DNA from: Tubulanus polymorphus
Taxonomy: Eukaryota; Nemertea; Palaeonemertea; Tubulaniformes; Tubulanidae
Assembly (NCBI RefSeq): GCF_964204645.1
Contig: NC_134031.1
Span: forward strand, 10,952,501-11,016,500
Reading direction: 5' to 3'
DNA length: 64,000 nt
Both the position numbers and the translations under genes were made by a program. Below are positions 46,001-48,322 of this stretch, piece after piece. Positions within the stretch are counted from its first letter, which is position 1, and each line of letters starts with the position of its first letter. The notes under the pieces are model-generated. The model saw only the letters and a list, made by a program, of their open reading frames with translations, ran no database searches and was not told the DNA's origin.

Positions 46001-46943
46001 GTTTACATTGTACGATCAAGCTTAAATCCACTTTTGGTCACAAATTGTCAATAAGTGTGAAGATATGTAAACCGACCGGCGATAACTAGCCGAAGTTATA
46101 ATGCGTTTACAGATTACGAAACCATTAATGAAGCTGAAAGACATACGGACACATTTGATTGAGCCAAAACAGTGTTGATATTGTGCGGCTGGGCGTTGTT
46201 TGGTGAATAAAACGTAACGATATCTACCATGTCAATAATTACCCGCTTACAATAAAAATCCTGGCTATAAGAAAGGCCATATTCAAAATGACCGTACGAC
46301 CAACACTATTGAAAACTATAATAACTATAAATGTCCATAAACCTATACAAATCAAATGGAAACCCCGTTAGAAAAAAAGAATATTAAAATGCGGGCGGCG
46401 GCCAGTTTTGAACATGCACACTACTGAATGTTAGTCCAGCACATGTTCCGCTGCGCTAATGGGTCTGTTCAGTTGACGACTCGTAGAGCTATTATATATT
46501 AGAATTCAATGTAGCTTAGATATTAGGTTCACACCTACGTTCATTCTTGTTCGCTCTTCTGACCTGGTAAAATTCTTTTACGCGATATTAATTCATAATA
46601 AATTACTATACGCAAATTCGAAATGATCAGACGCTGAGTTATATTTCTCTCTGAGTTGAAAATTACGTTTATAAGCTGTTAGTAGTTGAATCTGAGAGGA
46701 GATACATTTTATGAGGAATATCTGTCTGGAAAGTGGAAAAGGAATAATCATGAGAATTACAATACGGATTCTCGCAGCAGTAGTAACACTAATGATAGAA
46801 ATAATGATAACACTAATAATAACTAATGTCTCTAATGTTAATGCTTCATAGAATATCTATTTGATCATTTATTTCTTTGTACTTGACTCATTTTACCAGA
46901 TGAAATACACGATGGACAGAATTTGGAGTTATATTACCAGTAG
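3950..46943 (+). CDS. UBL5: ubiquitin-like protein 5 (UBL5/Hub1), four coding exons
   Basis: Small non-conjugated ubiquitin-fold protein. In yeast and animals it binds spliceosomal Snu66/SART1-type partners and modulates pre-mRNA splicing; animal roles in mitochondrial stress signalling and the Fanconi pathway are also reported. The four exons join in phase (56+84+38+44 nt) to 73 codons plus stop, the usual family length. Recognisable stretches are [13 protein letters not shown] (exon 1), [14 protein letters not shown] and KIVLKKW (exon 2), YTIYKDH (exon 3) and the C-terminal NLELYYQ with its double tyrosine (exon 4). Codons are split as AA|T, TG|G and T|AT, all consistent. Splice acceptors are good; the donors after exons 1 and 3 are weak (GTATCC). 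No disabling change is seen, so it is probably the functional host gene. Its introns hold nearly all other features left of 46900. Confidence 0.95.
4110..4290 (-). mobile_element. Penelope-like element terminal (pLTR) fragment
   Basis: On the - strand the order is AATTAACCTGTTCTCC, ATACCCCTGTTTTTAG, hammerhead motif, then a tract ending near TAGATAGTGGGTTT. The same order occurs at 30618-30640 plus 44385-44480 plus 45640-45735, directly following a Penelope GIY-YIG reading frame. The short internal section is also found as an inverted pair at 32564-32812. Confidence 0.6.
4193..4234 (-). ncRNA. hammerhead ribozyme motif, core intact
   Basis: Read on the - strand: ACAC (stem I), CTGACGA (core CUGANGA), GATCTC-loop-GAGATC (perfect stem II), GAAA, ACGT, then the GTC cleavage triplet followed by GTGT, which pairs with ACAC. 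Stem III is only the self-complementary ACGT, so cleavage would need a dimer. This type I minimal form is the kind described in Penelope-like retroelements. Activity is untested. Confidence 0.7.
4500..5056 (+). repeat. possible non-LTR retroelement 3' tail
   Basis: The stretch ends with AATAAAGAATTGAATTGAATTG (5035-5056 region), an AATAAA followed by short TTGAA repeats, which is typical of non-LTR retrotransposon tails in invertebrates. The G+C-rich section 4740-4890 is unlike its surroundings, but no reading frame was recognised. Confidence 0.35.
5057..5720. other. no gene recognised
   Basis: No coding exon, hairpin or repeat that could be matched elsewhere in the window. Confidence 0.4.
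5725..7165 (-). pseudogene. PIF/Harbinger (HARBI1-like) transposase, split and broken
   Basis: DDE transposase of the PIF/Harbinger DNA transposons. From the N-terminal side: a helix-turn-helix-like section around 6700-6900 ([25 protein letters not shown]), then [12 protein letters not shown] with the first catalytic Asp and [13 protein letters not shown] near 6560-6680. An intron-like donor (GTAAGT on the - strand) follows near 6553. A short exon covers the PGS/HD motif near 6430, where the expected Trp codon is TGA. The next block, [15 protein letters not shown] (second Asp), leads to [23 protein letters not shown] (third acidic residue) at 6120-6290. A final exon near 5730-5873 reads [14 protein letters not shown]. 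The premature stop and decayed ends make this a pseudogene. It lies antisense within UBL5 intron 1. Confidence 0.85.
7265..7408 (+). repeat. H2 repeat 3' end (left half, split)
   Basis: Matches 42989-43154 and 24595-24722: a tract with AACAGATCTGCATAAT, then CGAGAACGCAGGACC-TTT-GGTCC. The hairpin AGGACC/GGTCCT sits just before the CTAG end, which is now at 8083-8086 after insertion of a TIR element. A 3' hairpin plus CTAG is Helitron-like. Confidence 0.55.
7409..8077. mobile_element. non-autonomous TIR DNA transposon with 6-bp TSD
   Basis: Terminal inverted repeats of at least 14 bp start CAGAGCTGCCAACC. The 6-bp direct repeats GTCCTC flank it at 7403-7408 and 8078-8083, and its removal restores the H2 hairpin-CTAG end exactly. 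No transposase is encoded. A relative lies at about 16658-16760 plus 17536-17575. Confidence 0.75.
8087..9870. other. no gene; assorted short repeats
   Basis: A perfect hairpin with CCGCGCGG arms lies near 8416-8439. Related 'GCAGYGATRAYGGGTTT' pieces occur near 8370, 8755 and 12320 and probably mark the 5' end of one repeat family. A poly(A)-signal plus TTTGAA tail (AATAAAATAAATTTGAATTT) near 9105-9135 looks like a non-LTR retroelement end. No host exon was seen. Confidence 0.4.
9878..10927. mobile_element. R1 TIR DNA transposon, copy A
   Basis: Termini CAGTGCTTCAACTAGCC and, inverted, CAGTGCTTCATCTAGC. The flanking 6-bp direct repeat TAGTAC is at 9872-9877 and 10928-10933. A second copy at 22290-23398 is about 95% identical by eye. 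The short reading frame at 10536 is not supported by any recognised domain. A 6-bp target duplication is unusual among the common TIR superfamilies; the superfamily was not assigned. Confidence 0.8.
10934..11164. other. no gene recognised
   Basis: Unassigned spacer between R1 copy A and a tRNA-like repeat head. Confidence 0.4.
11165..11245 (-). repeat. tRNA-derived SINE head (probable)
   Basis: On the - strand there is an A-box-like TGGCACAGTGAGTAAATC and a perfect B box GGTTTCGAATCCC about 50 bases later, the spacing of a Pol III type 2 promoter. It does not fold into a full tRNA cloverleaf by inspection. Confidence 0.45.
11340..11556. repeat. two-copy ~110-bp tandem duplication rich in CACGTACGG
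   Basis: GGAACTCACGTACGG blocks occur four times in two ~110-bp units starting at 11340 and 11450; each also contains the inverse CCGTACAGTCACGTACGG. TACGG and its complement alternate, making local palindromes. Confidence 0.75.
11557..12360. repeat. R2 repeat, first copy, and unassigned sequence
   Basis: From about 12133 (GATGTTTACGGCTCGACAGTGC) to 12290 the sequence matches 15055-15200 and, in part, 14800-14825. 11557-12130 holds no recognised gene. A GAATGTAAGTCT at 11763 resembles a splice donor but has no supported exon. Confidence 0.45.
12365..12660 (+). pseudogene. LINE reverse-transcriptase fragment
   Basis: Two RT palm blocks can be read: [17 protein letters not shown] near 12375, and [20 protein letters not shown] near 12541-12600, matching the 'SGVPQGSVLGPLLF' block of CR1/jockey-type non-LTR retrotransposons. 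The frame between them is broken and the YADD core is not clearly preserved. This is a dead fragment. Confidence 0.7.
12705..13335. repeat. dense palindrome cluster (TGTCGACATA family)
   Basis: Alternating GTCGACATATCG, TTGACGCGATATATCG and GACTTGTCGAGTT blocks run in both orientations. Arms at about 13030-13080 and 13111-13161 are a near-perfect 50-bp inverted repeat around a 30-bp loop. A wider inverted pair joins 12711-12810 with 13190-13290. It resembles nested foldback elements. The reading frames through it are byproducts. Confidence 0.7.
13426..13920. repeat. 31-bp minisatellite, about 16 units
   Basis: The unit is TTGTCGCGGGCGATAAAACC followed by AAAATAATGAA. Each unit contains a short inverted repeat TTGTCGC/GCGATAA, and units differ by point changes. 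It is a head-to-tail array with no spacers, so not CRISPR-like. The 143-aa frame with repeated WFYRPRQF is an artefact of the period. Confidence 0.9.
13921..15054. other. no gene; small duplications
   Basis: A block containing ACTCGATAAACACTTCAAGC is duplicated at about 14025 and 14294. Otherwise no exon or element boundary was recognised. Confidence 0.45.
15055..15345. repeat. R2 repeat, second copy
   Basis: Matches 12133-12290 in the same orientation, then short iterated blocks (AATAATAATCACGC, TAGGGTTTTCTGTGAA) from 15223 to 15330. Confidence 0.55.
15346..16008. other. no gene; end of UBL5 intron 1
   Basis: The 73-codon frame at 15449 has no recognised domain and is not supported. The intron ends with the acceptor CTACAG. 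Confidence 0.4.
16009..16092 (+). CDS. UBL5: UBL5 coding exon 2
   Basis: An 84-nt exon between CTACAG and GTAAGT. It encodes the ubiquitin-fold core including [14 protein letters not shown] and KIVLKK, starting with the last base of Asn and ending with TG of the Trp codon. This is the only consensus donor of the gene. Confidence 0.95.
16763..17533. mobile_element. foldback TIR element R4 with identifiable empty site
   Basis: Ends are long inverted repeats (ACGGGATATCGACAAATTC and, inverted, ACGGGATGTCCACAAATTC, continuing through GAATTACTCG). It sits inside a relative of the 7409-8077 element: the unfilled sequence there reads GAATAGAATTCTG near 7505, and here it is interrupted after GAATAGAAT and resumes ATTCTG, implying a 2-bp AT duplication. 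A second inverted pair with CTTCAAA/TTTGAAG and TGAGGTTTTATCG lies inside. Confidence 0.65.
17025..17095 (+). repeat. tRNA-like SINE head (weak)
   Basis: TGGTGGCAGCACTTGACGG resembles an A box, and GGTTCGAGTCC is a good B box about 40 bases downstream. It lies in the centre of element R4. Confidence 0.35.
17814..18714 (+). mobile_element. H1 Helentron/HINE-like element, near complete
   Basis: The 5' end is a long hairpin AGCCCACT-T-GGGACT-TT-AGTCCC-AGTGGGCT (17814-17844). The 3' end has the hairpin CCACTTTCCAAGTGG and CTAG at 18711-18714 followed by T. The two ends share the subterminal inverted repeat GCCCACTTGG. The internal part includes about one and a half minisatellite units. There is no coding capacity. 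These are hallmarks of non-autonomous Helentrons. Confidence 0.65.
18715..19640. other. no gene; short repeat of TGGTGCCTG
   Basis: From 18950 to 19070 a ~60-bp block with GGTGCCTGCCATTTA and GGTGCCTGACATAAATG is repeated with inverted pieces. Nothing else was recognised. Confidence 0.4.
19665..20280 (+). mobile_element. Penelope-like retroelement 3' fragment
   Basis: Contains the GIY-YIG reading frame listed next and a tail ending near AACATGTAAATAAACTC. In the tail, GACTC-loop-GAGTC followed by GAAA near 20217-20243 resembles hammerhead stem II plus core, but CUGANGA is not intact. Confidence 0.6.
19704..20093 (+). CDS. Penelope GIY-YIG endonuclease domain (C-terminal fragment)
   Basis: The frame of 129 codons matches the C-terminus of Penelope-like element polyproteins. 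It reads [13 protein letters not shown], then the linker cysteine (YKFKC) and [19 protein letters not shown], the GIY-YIG core in its Penelope form (x-YIG, catalytic Arg in RVKEH). The reverse transcriptase that should precede it is absent, so this is a 5'-truncated copy whose ATG is only an internal Met. It differs from the fragment at 29745-30640 and belongs to another subfamily. It is probably not functional on its own. Confidence 0.75.
   Translation: MDIRIVFTPFKIRNYFSLKSHSPSPLLANVIYKFKCFRDANNTYIGKTMRHLATRVKEHGTSPSAIKEHLTPCINCASNFSLKNNFSIVDSGKNDFEITIKEALYIKSKKPSINKQLSTHGVSFLPNVF
20281..22055. other. no gene; repeat R5 and hairpins
   Basis: 20395-20520 (ACACAGCACTCTCACACATC) matches 33285-33440, defining a small repeat R5. 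A hairpin GGACTTTCGC-TTTA-GCGAAGTCC near 21582-21606 looks like a Helentron-type 5' end. The palindrome ATACCGTATG/ATACGGTAT lies near 22017-22037. No exon was recognised. Confidence 0.4.
22060..22262 (+). pseudogene. acidic coding-like remnant, split by R1 copy B
   Basis: One frame reads [19 protein letters not shown], then [12 protein letters not shown] and a stop. A second acidic stretch ([12 protein letters not shown]) follows R1 copy B near 23425-23455. Acid-rich starts like this are common in piggyBac-type transposases, but no catalytic block was found, so the identity is open. Confidence 0.3.
22290..23398. mobile_element. R1 TIR DNA transposon, copy B
   Basis: Same termini as copy A (CAGTGCTTCATCTAGCC and, inverted, CAGTGCTTCATCTAGC) and collinear interior, with a small extra duplication of 'GTCCGCCCTCGAGTC' near 22400-22475. 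No matching flanking duplication is visible here. Confidence 0.8.
23400..24594. other. no gene; two diverged copies of a ~370-bp block
   Basis: The section near 23500-23660 (TATCAACACCATGGTATACA, ATACCCCAATGAAACCC) is echoed at 23895-24000 (TATCAACAACATGGTATATA, ATACCCCAATAAACCCC). No exon was recognised. Confidence 0.4.
24595..24722 (+). repeat. H2 repeat 3' end
   Basis: ACCACTGTCTGAGGCGTCCAG begins the match to 42989; it ends AGGACC-TTT-GGTCCT-CTAG at 24719-24722. The intact hairpin plus CTAG terminus is Helitron-like. Confidence 0.6.
24910..25045. repeat. degenerate ~20-bp minisatellite (GGGACATTTTTTCC)
   Basis: About six imperfect units of GGGGACATTTTTTCC. The reading frames across it are periodic artefacts. 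Confidence 0.6.
25046..25576. other. no gene recognised
   Basis: Short open frames at 25191 and 25230 show no recognisable domain or splice context. Confidence 0.4.
25577..26545 (+). repeat. possible Helentron-like repeat H4
   Basis: The left side has AGGCCAGCCGTAGGCTGAGCC (a GGCT/AGCC hairpin near 25581-25602). The right side has a hairpin GCCCCTTGGGGC near 26531-26542 followed by TCTTGTT. This is compatible with one element, but no second copy in the window confirms its ends. Confidence 0.3.
26797..29343 (-). mobile_element. piggyBac transposon with TIRs
   Basis: Inverted ends ACTCTTTGCACT(C/G) at 26797-26809 and 29331-29343 enclose the piggyBac transposase pseudogene. The ends and the 2.5-kb size fit the superfamily; the expected TTAA duplication is no longer clear. 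The element ends about 115 bp upstream of UBL5 exon 3. Confidence 0.7.
27088..29095 (-). pseudogene. piggyBac transposase, frameshifted
   Basis: DDD transposase that cuts and pastes piggyBac elements at TTAA. The acidic N-terminus is near 28900-29090 ([13 protein letters not shown]). The main block at 28577-28041 contains [10 protein letters not shown] and [11 protein letters not shown] (first catalytic Asp) and [12 protein letters not shown]. The frame changes near 28040. The next block at 28004-27756 has [10 protein letters not shown] (second Asp), and the frame changes again near 27720. The last block, 27714-27088, has [12 protein letters not shown] (third Asp) and [11 protein letters not shown], ending in the cysteine-rich domain CKVCYAK...[13 protein letters not shown]. 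All catalytic aspartates remain, but two frameshifts split the gene. It is antisense in UBL5 intron 2. Confidence 0.9.
29459..29496 (+). CDS. UBL5: UBL5 coding exon 3
   Basis: A 38-nt micro-exon after TTTTTTTAG. It supplies the final G of Trp, then [12 protein letters not shown] and the first base of Tyr. The donor is ACT|GTATCC, which is weak at -1 and at +4 to +6. Confidence 0.92.
29745..30645 (+). pseudogene. Penelope-like element RT/GIY-YIG fragment
   Basis: The C-terminal reverse-transcriptase part ([17 protein letters not shown] near 29845, and [19 protein letters not shown]) is followed in another frame by a linker and the GIY-YIG domain, [20 protein letters not shown] with SEHKKD (30024-30434). 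A further frame carries the last part, [15 protein letters not shown] to about 30663. At least two frameshifts and an in-frame stop (IPF-stop near 29803) show that it is dead. Its 3' untranslated part is cut at about 30645 by Polinton copy 1 and resumes near 44340. Confidence 0.8.
30646..30945 (+). repeat. Polinton copy 1 left terminal inverted repeat
   Basis: Matches the complement of about 43985-44323 with a ~100-bp internal deletion. Common blocks include CTAATAAATGGG, GATAAATGGGTTTCATTGAG and AATCCGAAATGACTTATCTG. Confidence 0.8.
30681..30863 (+). pseudogene. p117 homologue remnant in left TIR
   Basis: Same gene as 44011-44288, internally deleted. It keeps the start (ATGGG after CTAATAA) and the end, where GKMKTGIMI in one frame corresponds to GKNE-GHH in the copy 2 homologue. 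Function unknown. Confidence 0.6.
31027..31440 (-). CDS. p103-type membrane protein, copy 1
   Basis: 137 codons. The middle part ([26 protein letters not shown]) matches the copy 2 gene at 62591-62962 (KKPRTEKQK-stop-WSKELG, AEFKRAKKKK). A lysine-rich segment is followed by one hydrophobic helix ([13 protein letters not shown], about residues 90-105), suggesting a single-pass membrane protein with a basic domain. Function unknown; a minor virion or membrane role is possible. The true start may be internal, because the first ~25 residues have no counterpart in copy 2. Confidence 0.5.
   Translation of the reverse strand: MTLLSTGFITFSNIESKDFSTINDRVEEVKGLTVKKKPRSQKQIEWSRQLGIKSREFKKAIKEKINNKDVNKNGENIVISTPSDNRIFDKYFTTGFVIVFILIGCSWYKKSNKIYDINNSKTAIKNENTSEIPKFTI
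31450..31926 (-). pseudogene. p150 homologue, copy 1
   Basis: Matches copy 2 62972-63478: [39 protein letters not shown], then decayed to [14 protein letters not shown] near 31470. The start codon is lost: the promoter-like run TTTTTTTGAGTATATATAA is followed by GGG. There are stops downstream. Soluble protein of unknown function. Confidence 0.65.
31945..32115. repeat. twin hairpins upstream of p150, copy 1
   Basis: Two direct copies of a segment with AACTAGAATNNAACTA and TATACTAGATTAACAAGCTAG lie at about 31950-32010 and 32060-32120. Each contains a CTAG-rich inverted repeat. The equivalent place in copy 2 (63530-63745) also has two hairpins with different sequence. Confidence 0.55.
32316..33530. 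mobile_element. insertion in integrase: Penelope pLTR foldback and R5
   Basis: Contains the Penelope terminal foldback (32564-32812), then CCGTTCACCACGTTTGAG (also at 45700), a piece related to R3 (ATATACGGGGCATTCCGG at 33040) and repeat R5 at 33285-33440. It is a composite of nested insertions with no gene. Confidence 0.55.
32564..32812. repeat. inverted pair of Penelope pLTR arms
   Basis: Arms of about 110 bp, near perfect, from ATCCCACTATTTACAG to its complement at 32812, meeting at GATCATATTCAGGTGTGACG. Each arm carries a hammerhead-like module with a damaged core: CTGAATA instead of CTGACGA on the - strand (32634-32676), and GTGACGA in place of CTGACGA on the + strand (32673-32714). Confidence 0.8.
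34060..34338. repeat. H3 repeat insertion with (TCCG)n
   Basis: GC-richer sequence beginning GCGAGCGGGGGACTTGG with TCCGTCCGTCCGTCCG near 34089-34104. It interrupts the A+T-rich Polinton between integrase and p144. Two internal copies of AGGAACCGTCGATAGCAG/AGAACCGTTGATAGCAG are about 150 bp apart. Confidence 0.6.
34339..34671 (-). pseudogene. p144 membrane protein, copy 1, truncated
   Basis: Close match to copy 2 54539-54973: same start (MDDKVDN-DIIPHD), lysine-rich helix, then two hydrophobic segments ([38 protein letters not shown]). The C-terminal third is replaced by the H3 repeat. Function unknown; probable membrane component. Confidence 0.7.
34691..35112 (-). pseudogene. p140 membrane protein, copy 1
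   Basis: Starts at 35112 right after TTTTTTACTAAATAA, with a hydrophobic N-terminus and a frame break near 35010-35090. The intact C-terminal frame (34927-34691) has [41 protein letters not shown] and a final membrane helix ([18 protein letters not shown]). It matches copy 2 54115-54534. Confidence 0.65.
35136..35714 (-). CDS. p190 membrane protein, copy 1, intact
   Basis: 192 codons without interruption, starting after the promoter run AATTTTTTTCATTATATTA. The N-terminal part is hydrophilic ([11 protein letters not shown]; an acidic central region ending IIDDNKK). Two C-terminal hydrophobic stretches follow ([33 protein letters not shown]). It ends IPPI. The copy 2 version (53524-54090) is broken by one stop, where this copy has Leu. 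Function unknown. Its intact state in an otherwise ruined element is notable but may be chance. Confidence 0.65.
   Translation of the reverse strand: MNITVGPSICFGFDLKLEKVMKFDINDVITRIKNITFSNETTFEYETTINKETINVEKITDLIRESLRFYELDEDFIIDDNKKIITEIYRNETNNTINVEIIITKIKKYFEDSNFFSKGMAVQKGIITGLYNGALLSVGTVGYTMVLKKVFRMGSINVDKFDINDILKITLAVTLSNSTIDYLEKQKYIPPI
35732..36445 (-). pseudogene. candidate minor capsid protein, copy 1
   Basis: Homologue of 52746-53507. [15 protein letters not shown] is near 36380-36410. A decayed middle with stops follows, then an open C-terminal part (36037-35732) with [14 protein letters not shown], ending [19 protein letters not shown]. The 'F-x-Y/H-F-x-I-Y-C-N-L-I/V-D' block is shared with uncharacterised genes I recall from cnidarian and other invertebrate genomes in similar clusters. 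A penton/minor capsid role is inference only. Confidence 0.5.
36487..37800 (+). pseudogene. multi-zinc-finger, VLTF3-like transcription factor candidate
   Basis: The start at 36487 follows TTTTTCCTAAATAA. Finger-like units come first: [16 protein letters not shown], then (after a frameshift near 36590) [18 protein letters not shown] and FCEPC...H-x5-H. From 37029 an open frame has the zinc ribbon CPQC...CNKCG (about 37147-37210). Next come [26 protein letters not shown] and [18 protein letters not shown], an order that recalls the C-terminal region of poxvirus-type late transcription factor 3. An acidic tail ([10 protein letters not shown]) ends at 37800. Stops near 36915 and 37015 and a shift near 37670 break it. 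It would activate late genes if the assignment is right. No copy 2 homologue is inside the window. Confidence 0.45.
38202..39022 (-). other. intein with LAGLIDADG remnant in PolB motif C
   Basis: The extein reads ILYFD, then [10 protein letters not shown] (block A, Ser1), later [20 protein letters not shown] (block B with TxxH, about 38757-38820). [14 protein letters not shown] (38565-38610) is the first LAGLIDADG helix with its Asp. [15 protein letters not shown] and LIPKN (blocks F and G, Asn last; the penultimate His is Lys) come before the extein restarts at T-D-(S/A). The insertion lies between D and T of the YFDTDS catalytic motif, a classical PolB intein site. Length is about 273 codons. 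Frameshifts and stops mean it is no longer able to splice. The copy 2 polymerase lacks it. Confidence 0.88.
40921..43154. mobile_element. insertion in PolB copy 1: R3 (partial) plus H2 end
   Basis: The left part (40923-41768) is the R3 repeat, collinear with 44484-45360 (GGTTTACCTTTGTCAG, GGGATATACGGGGAATTCC). 41769-42988 shows no recognised gene. 42989-43154 is an H2 3' end with hairpin AGGACC-GTT-GGCCTT and CTAG. About 500 bp of polymerase sequence present in copy 2 is missing at the junction. Confidence 0.65.
43697..43714 (-). promoter_or_regulatory. putative PolB promoter block, same as TIR tip
   Basis: CACTCATCACCACAAGTAA followed by ATTTTTTTCC lies directly upstream of the copy 1 polymerase start. 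The identical block forms the tip of both terminal inverted repeats, upstream of p117. Confidence 0.5.
43740..43984. repeat. small GC-rich insertion with direct repeats
   Basis: CGCAATCAACCGTTCTGGTC near 43828 and CGCAATCGACCGTTCTTGTC near 43912 are direct repeats in a GC-rich patch inside the A+T-rich element. Its origin is not recognised. Confidence 0.45.
43985..44323 (-). repeat. Polinton copy 1 right terminal inverted repeat
   Basis: Inverted counterpart of 30646-30945; carries the fuller p117 copy. Confidence 0.8.
44011..44288 (-). pseudogene. p117 homologue in right TIR, copy 1
   Basis: Begins [16 protein letters not shown] after TTTTTTTTCTAATAA. The middle part has [18 protein letters not shown] and TKYGE. 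After a frameshift near 44105, FLPDKW and [14 protein letters not shown]-stop match the end of copy 2 p117 (YLPDRF, GKNEKGHHEIDFE). A small basic protein, possibly nucleic-acid binding; function unknown. Confidence 0.65.
44340..44483 (+). mobile_element. Penelope element 3' terminal part, first half
   Basis: ATACCCCTGTTTTTAACC and the hammerhead module continue the Penelope element whose coding end stops at 30645. It is interrupted at 44484 by R3 and resumes at 45626-45735. Confidence 0.65.
44404..44445 (+). ncRNA. hammerhead ribozyme motif, core mutated
   Basis: ATAC-CTGACGA-T-GATCTC-TAGGGT-GAGATC, then AAAA in place of the invariant GAAA, and CGTCGTGT. Stem II is perfect, but the core G is lost, so it is predicted inactive. 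Confidence 0.65.
44484..45625. mobile_element. R3 repeat, full copy with 10-bp TIR
   Basis: Ends GGTTTACCTT and, inverted, AAGGTAAACC. It splits the Penelope terminal part (AAATAAATTCTT before, TTTTTAAATTC shortly after, contiguous at 32740). The interior is collinear with 40923-41768. Non-coding. Confidence 0.6.
45626..46899 (+). other. end of Penelope piece, then unassigned intron sequence
   Basis: 45640-45735 matches the Penelope tail near 32790-32830 (GTTCACCACGTTTGAGT). From 45736 to 46890 nothing was recognised except the acceptor TTTTACCAG of UBL5 exon 4. Confidence 0.5.
46900..46943 (+). CDS. UBL5: UBL5 coding exon 4 with stop
   Basis: Completes the Tyr codon, then [13 protein letters not shown] and TAG at 46941-46943. 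The double Tyr end is diagnostic of UBL5/Hub1, which is not processed to a di-glycine tail. Confidence 0.95.
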
Positions 46944-47086
46944 TGTGAGTCAACTATATGCTCGACAGTAAAACAAGGTGTATATTTCCAGATGTATCCG
47001 ATCTTAGTATGCTCCATACCACGAAGTTGTCTCTGCATGATTTTTCTAGCCAGAATATGAAAATACTGAATATTGTATTATGTATG

Positions 47087-47092
47087 AATAAA
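47087..47092 (+). terminator. UBL5 poly(A) signal AATAAA
   Basis: AATAAA lies 144 bases after the stop, followed by a GT-rich stretch (CTTGTGTAGTGT) at 47096-47107 suited to cleavage. The 3' UTR is about 165 bases. Confidence 0.75.
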
Positions 47093-47109
47093 GAACTTGT
47101 GTAGTGTAC

Positions 47110-47476
47110 TCTAAATCACTGGTATTTCACCTTCATATTATGATACATTATACATTTTATGTACATGTATACTGTTGCTCTATTGCTATTTGTTAGATAA
47201 GTCATAAAGGTTGCGATGTGCCAGTTTTCTGAAATGAAGTGTATGTTTGTTGTGTTAGTTGGACGTTTTCGTACGAATTTGTATGGGGTGTGTCCCATTA
47301 TTTAATGCAGTGTCCGAACTGAGCGGATAAACAAAGAACACAAAATTGCCTCAATGATATCTAAATCGCTACCGCCTAATCGGTACAGGTTGAATCTAGA
47401 TTGTTCTACCGAATTAGGCTTGCTGTTACCAGTTTGGAGAACATTTCTTTTAAATTCTGGTTTGTAATTATACAAA
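47110..47476. other. no gene recognised
   Basis: Spacer downstream of UBL5; the short - strand frame at 47116 has no support. Confidence 0.4.
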
Positions 47477-47644
47477 AATTGATAAGTTCAACGAGACTTA
47501 CCTGGAAGTTGAAGTTTGACTGCGATTCTCCGGAGTGAGGTCGAACTGGTTGGGATAAAATGAGATATGCACCGAACCCTCAGTATTTAACAACTTTTTA
47601 TGCAACTTCAACTTGCAGGTAAGTCTCGTTTAACTTATCAATTC
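47477..47644. mobile_element. MITE with ~38-bp inverted repeats
   Basis: AATTGATAAGTTCAACGAG with ACTTACCTGGAAGTTGAAG is inverted at CTTCAACTTGCAGGTAAGT with TAACTTATCAATT. 168 bp in total, non-coding. Confidence 0.75.
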
Positions 47645-47855
47645 TCCGTCATTTCAGTGACACTAGTAGGGATCCAATGAGACGTTAATGTGGGTGAATG
47701 AAAAGTATCTACAATCAACAGAGATTGAGAACAACAATCCATATCAAAACAATAAAATCACCTCTTTATCTACCAATTATATAAGACTTATCAGAATCTT
47801 ACAATATACCAATTCCTGATTTCAATAAATCCCATGGATAGAATAAGATATACCA

Positions 47856-48041
47856 GTAATAGGGGATTGTGGCTTTCATACCAAAGGTCGAAAGGTCGAG
47901 CTCGTAAAAATGAAAATAACAATAATTTCCATTTGAATTAGTCGCGCACACTCCTAATTCAACTGGAAATTATTGTTATTTTCATTTTTTACTCACTCAC
48001 CCTTTCAACCTTTGATATGAAAGCCACATTCCCCTATTACT
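47856..48041. mobile_element. foldback MITE, 186 bp
   Basis: AGTAATAGGGGATTGTGGC is inverted at 48023-48041, and the inner arms AACAATAATTTCCATTTGAA/TTCAACTGGAAATTATTGTT almost meet. It lies at the left border of Polinton copy 2. Confidence 0.8.
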
Positions 48042-48059
48042 CTTAAAATATTCATTTAC

Positions 48060-48322
48060 ATGGATAAAATATATATGAAAAACATATAAAAGTAATTAGT
48101 AAATGGCTTTTTCAGGTCGGAGGTCGAGCTCTTATAAATAGATATATTTTAAACATTATTTCAATATTTATATTGTTACGAGTTAGATTTTTAAACATTA
48201 AAAGTGTGAGTAAAGTGTGGTTGAAATAGTTCATATATATACACATGAATAACATATAAATGAATAACTTCTAAATGAATAAAATGTGTCAAATCAATTT
48301 AAAAAAAAAAATTAGTATTAAA
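48060..48322 (+). promoter_or_regulatory. left end / leader of copy 2 before PolB
   Basis: 263 bp of A+T-rich sequence with repeated ATGAATAA(C/A) and 'ACATATAAATGAATAAC' phrases, then AAAAAAAAAAATTAGTATTAAA before the PolB ATG. It lacks the late-type promoter box of the structural genes, which fits early expression (inference). Confidence 0.35.

Larger units (their letters stand above)
29497..46899 (+). other. UBL5 intron 3 (17.4 kb)
   Basis: From GTATCC to TTTTACCAG ending at 46899. It contains a Penelope element, the whole of Polinton copy 1 and the R3 repeat. Confidence 0.9.
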
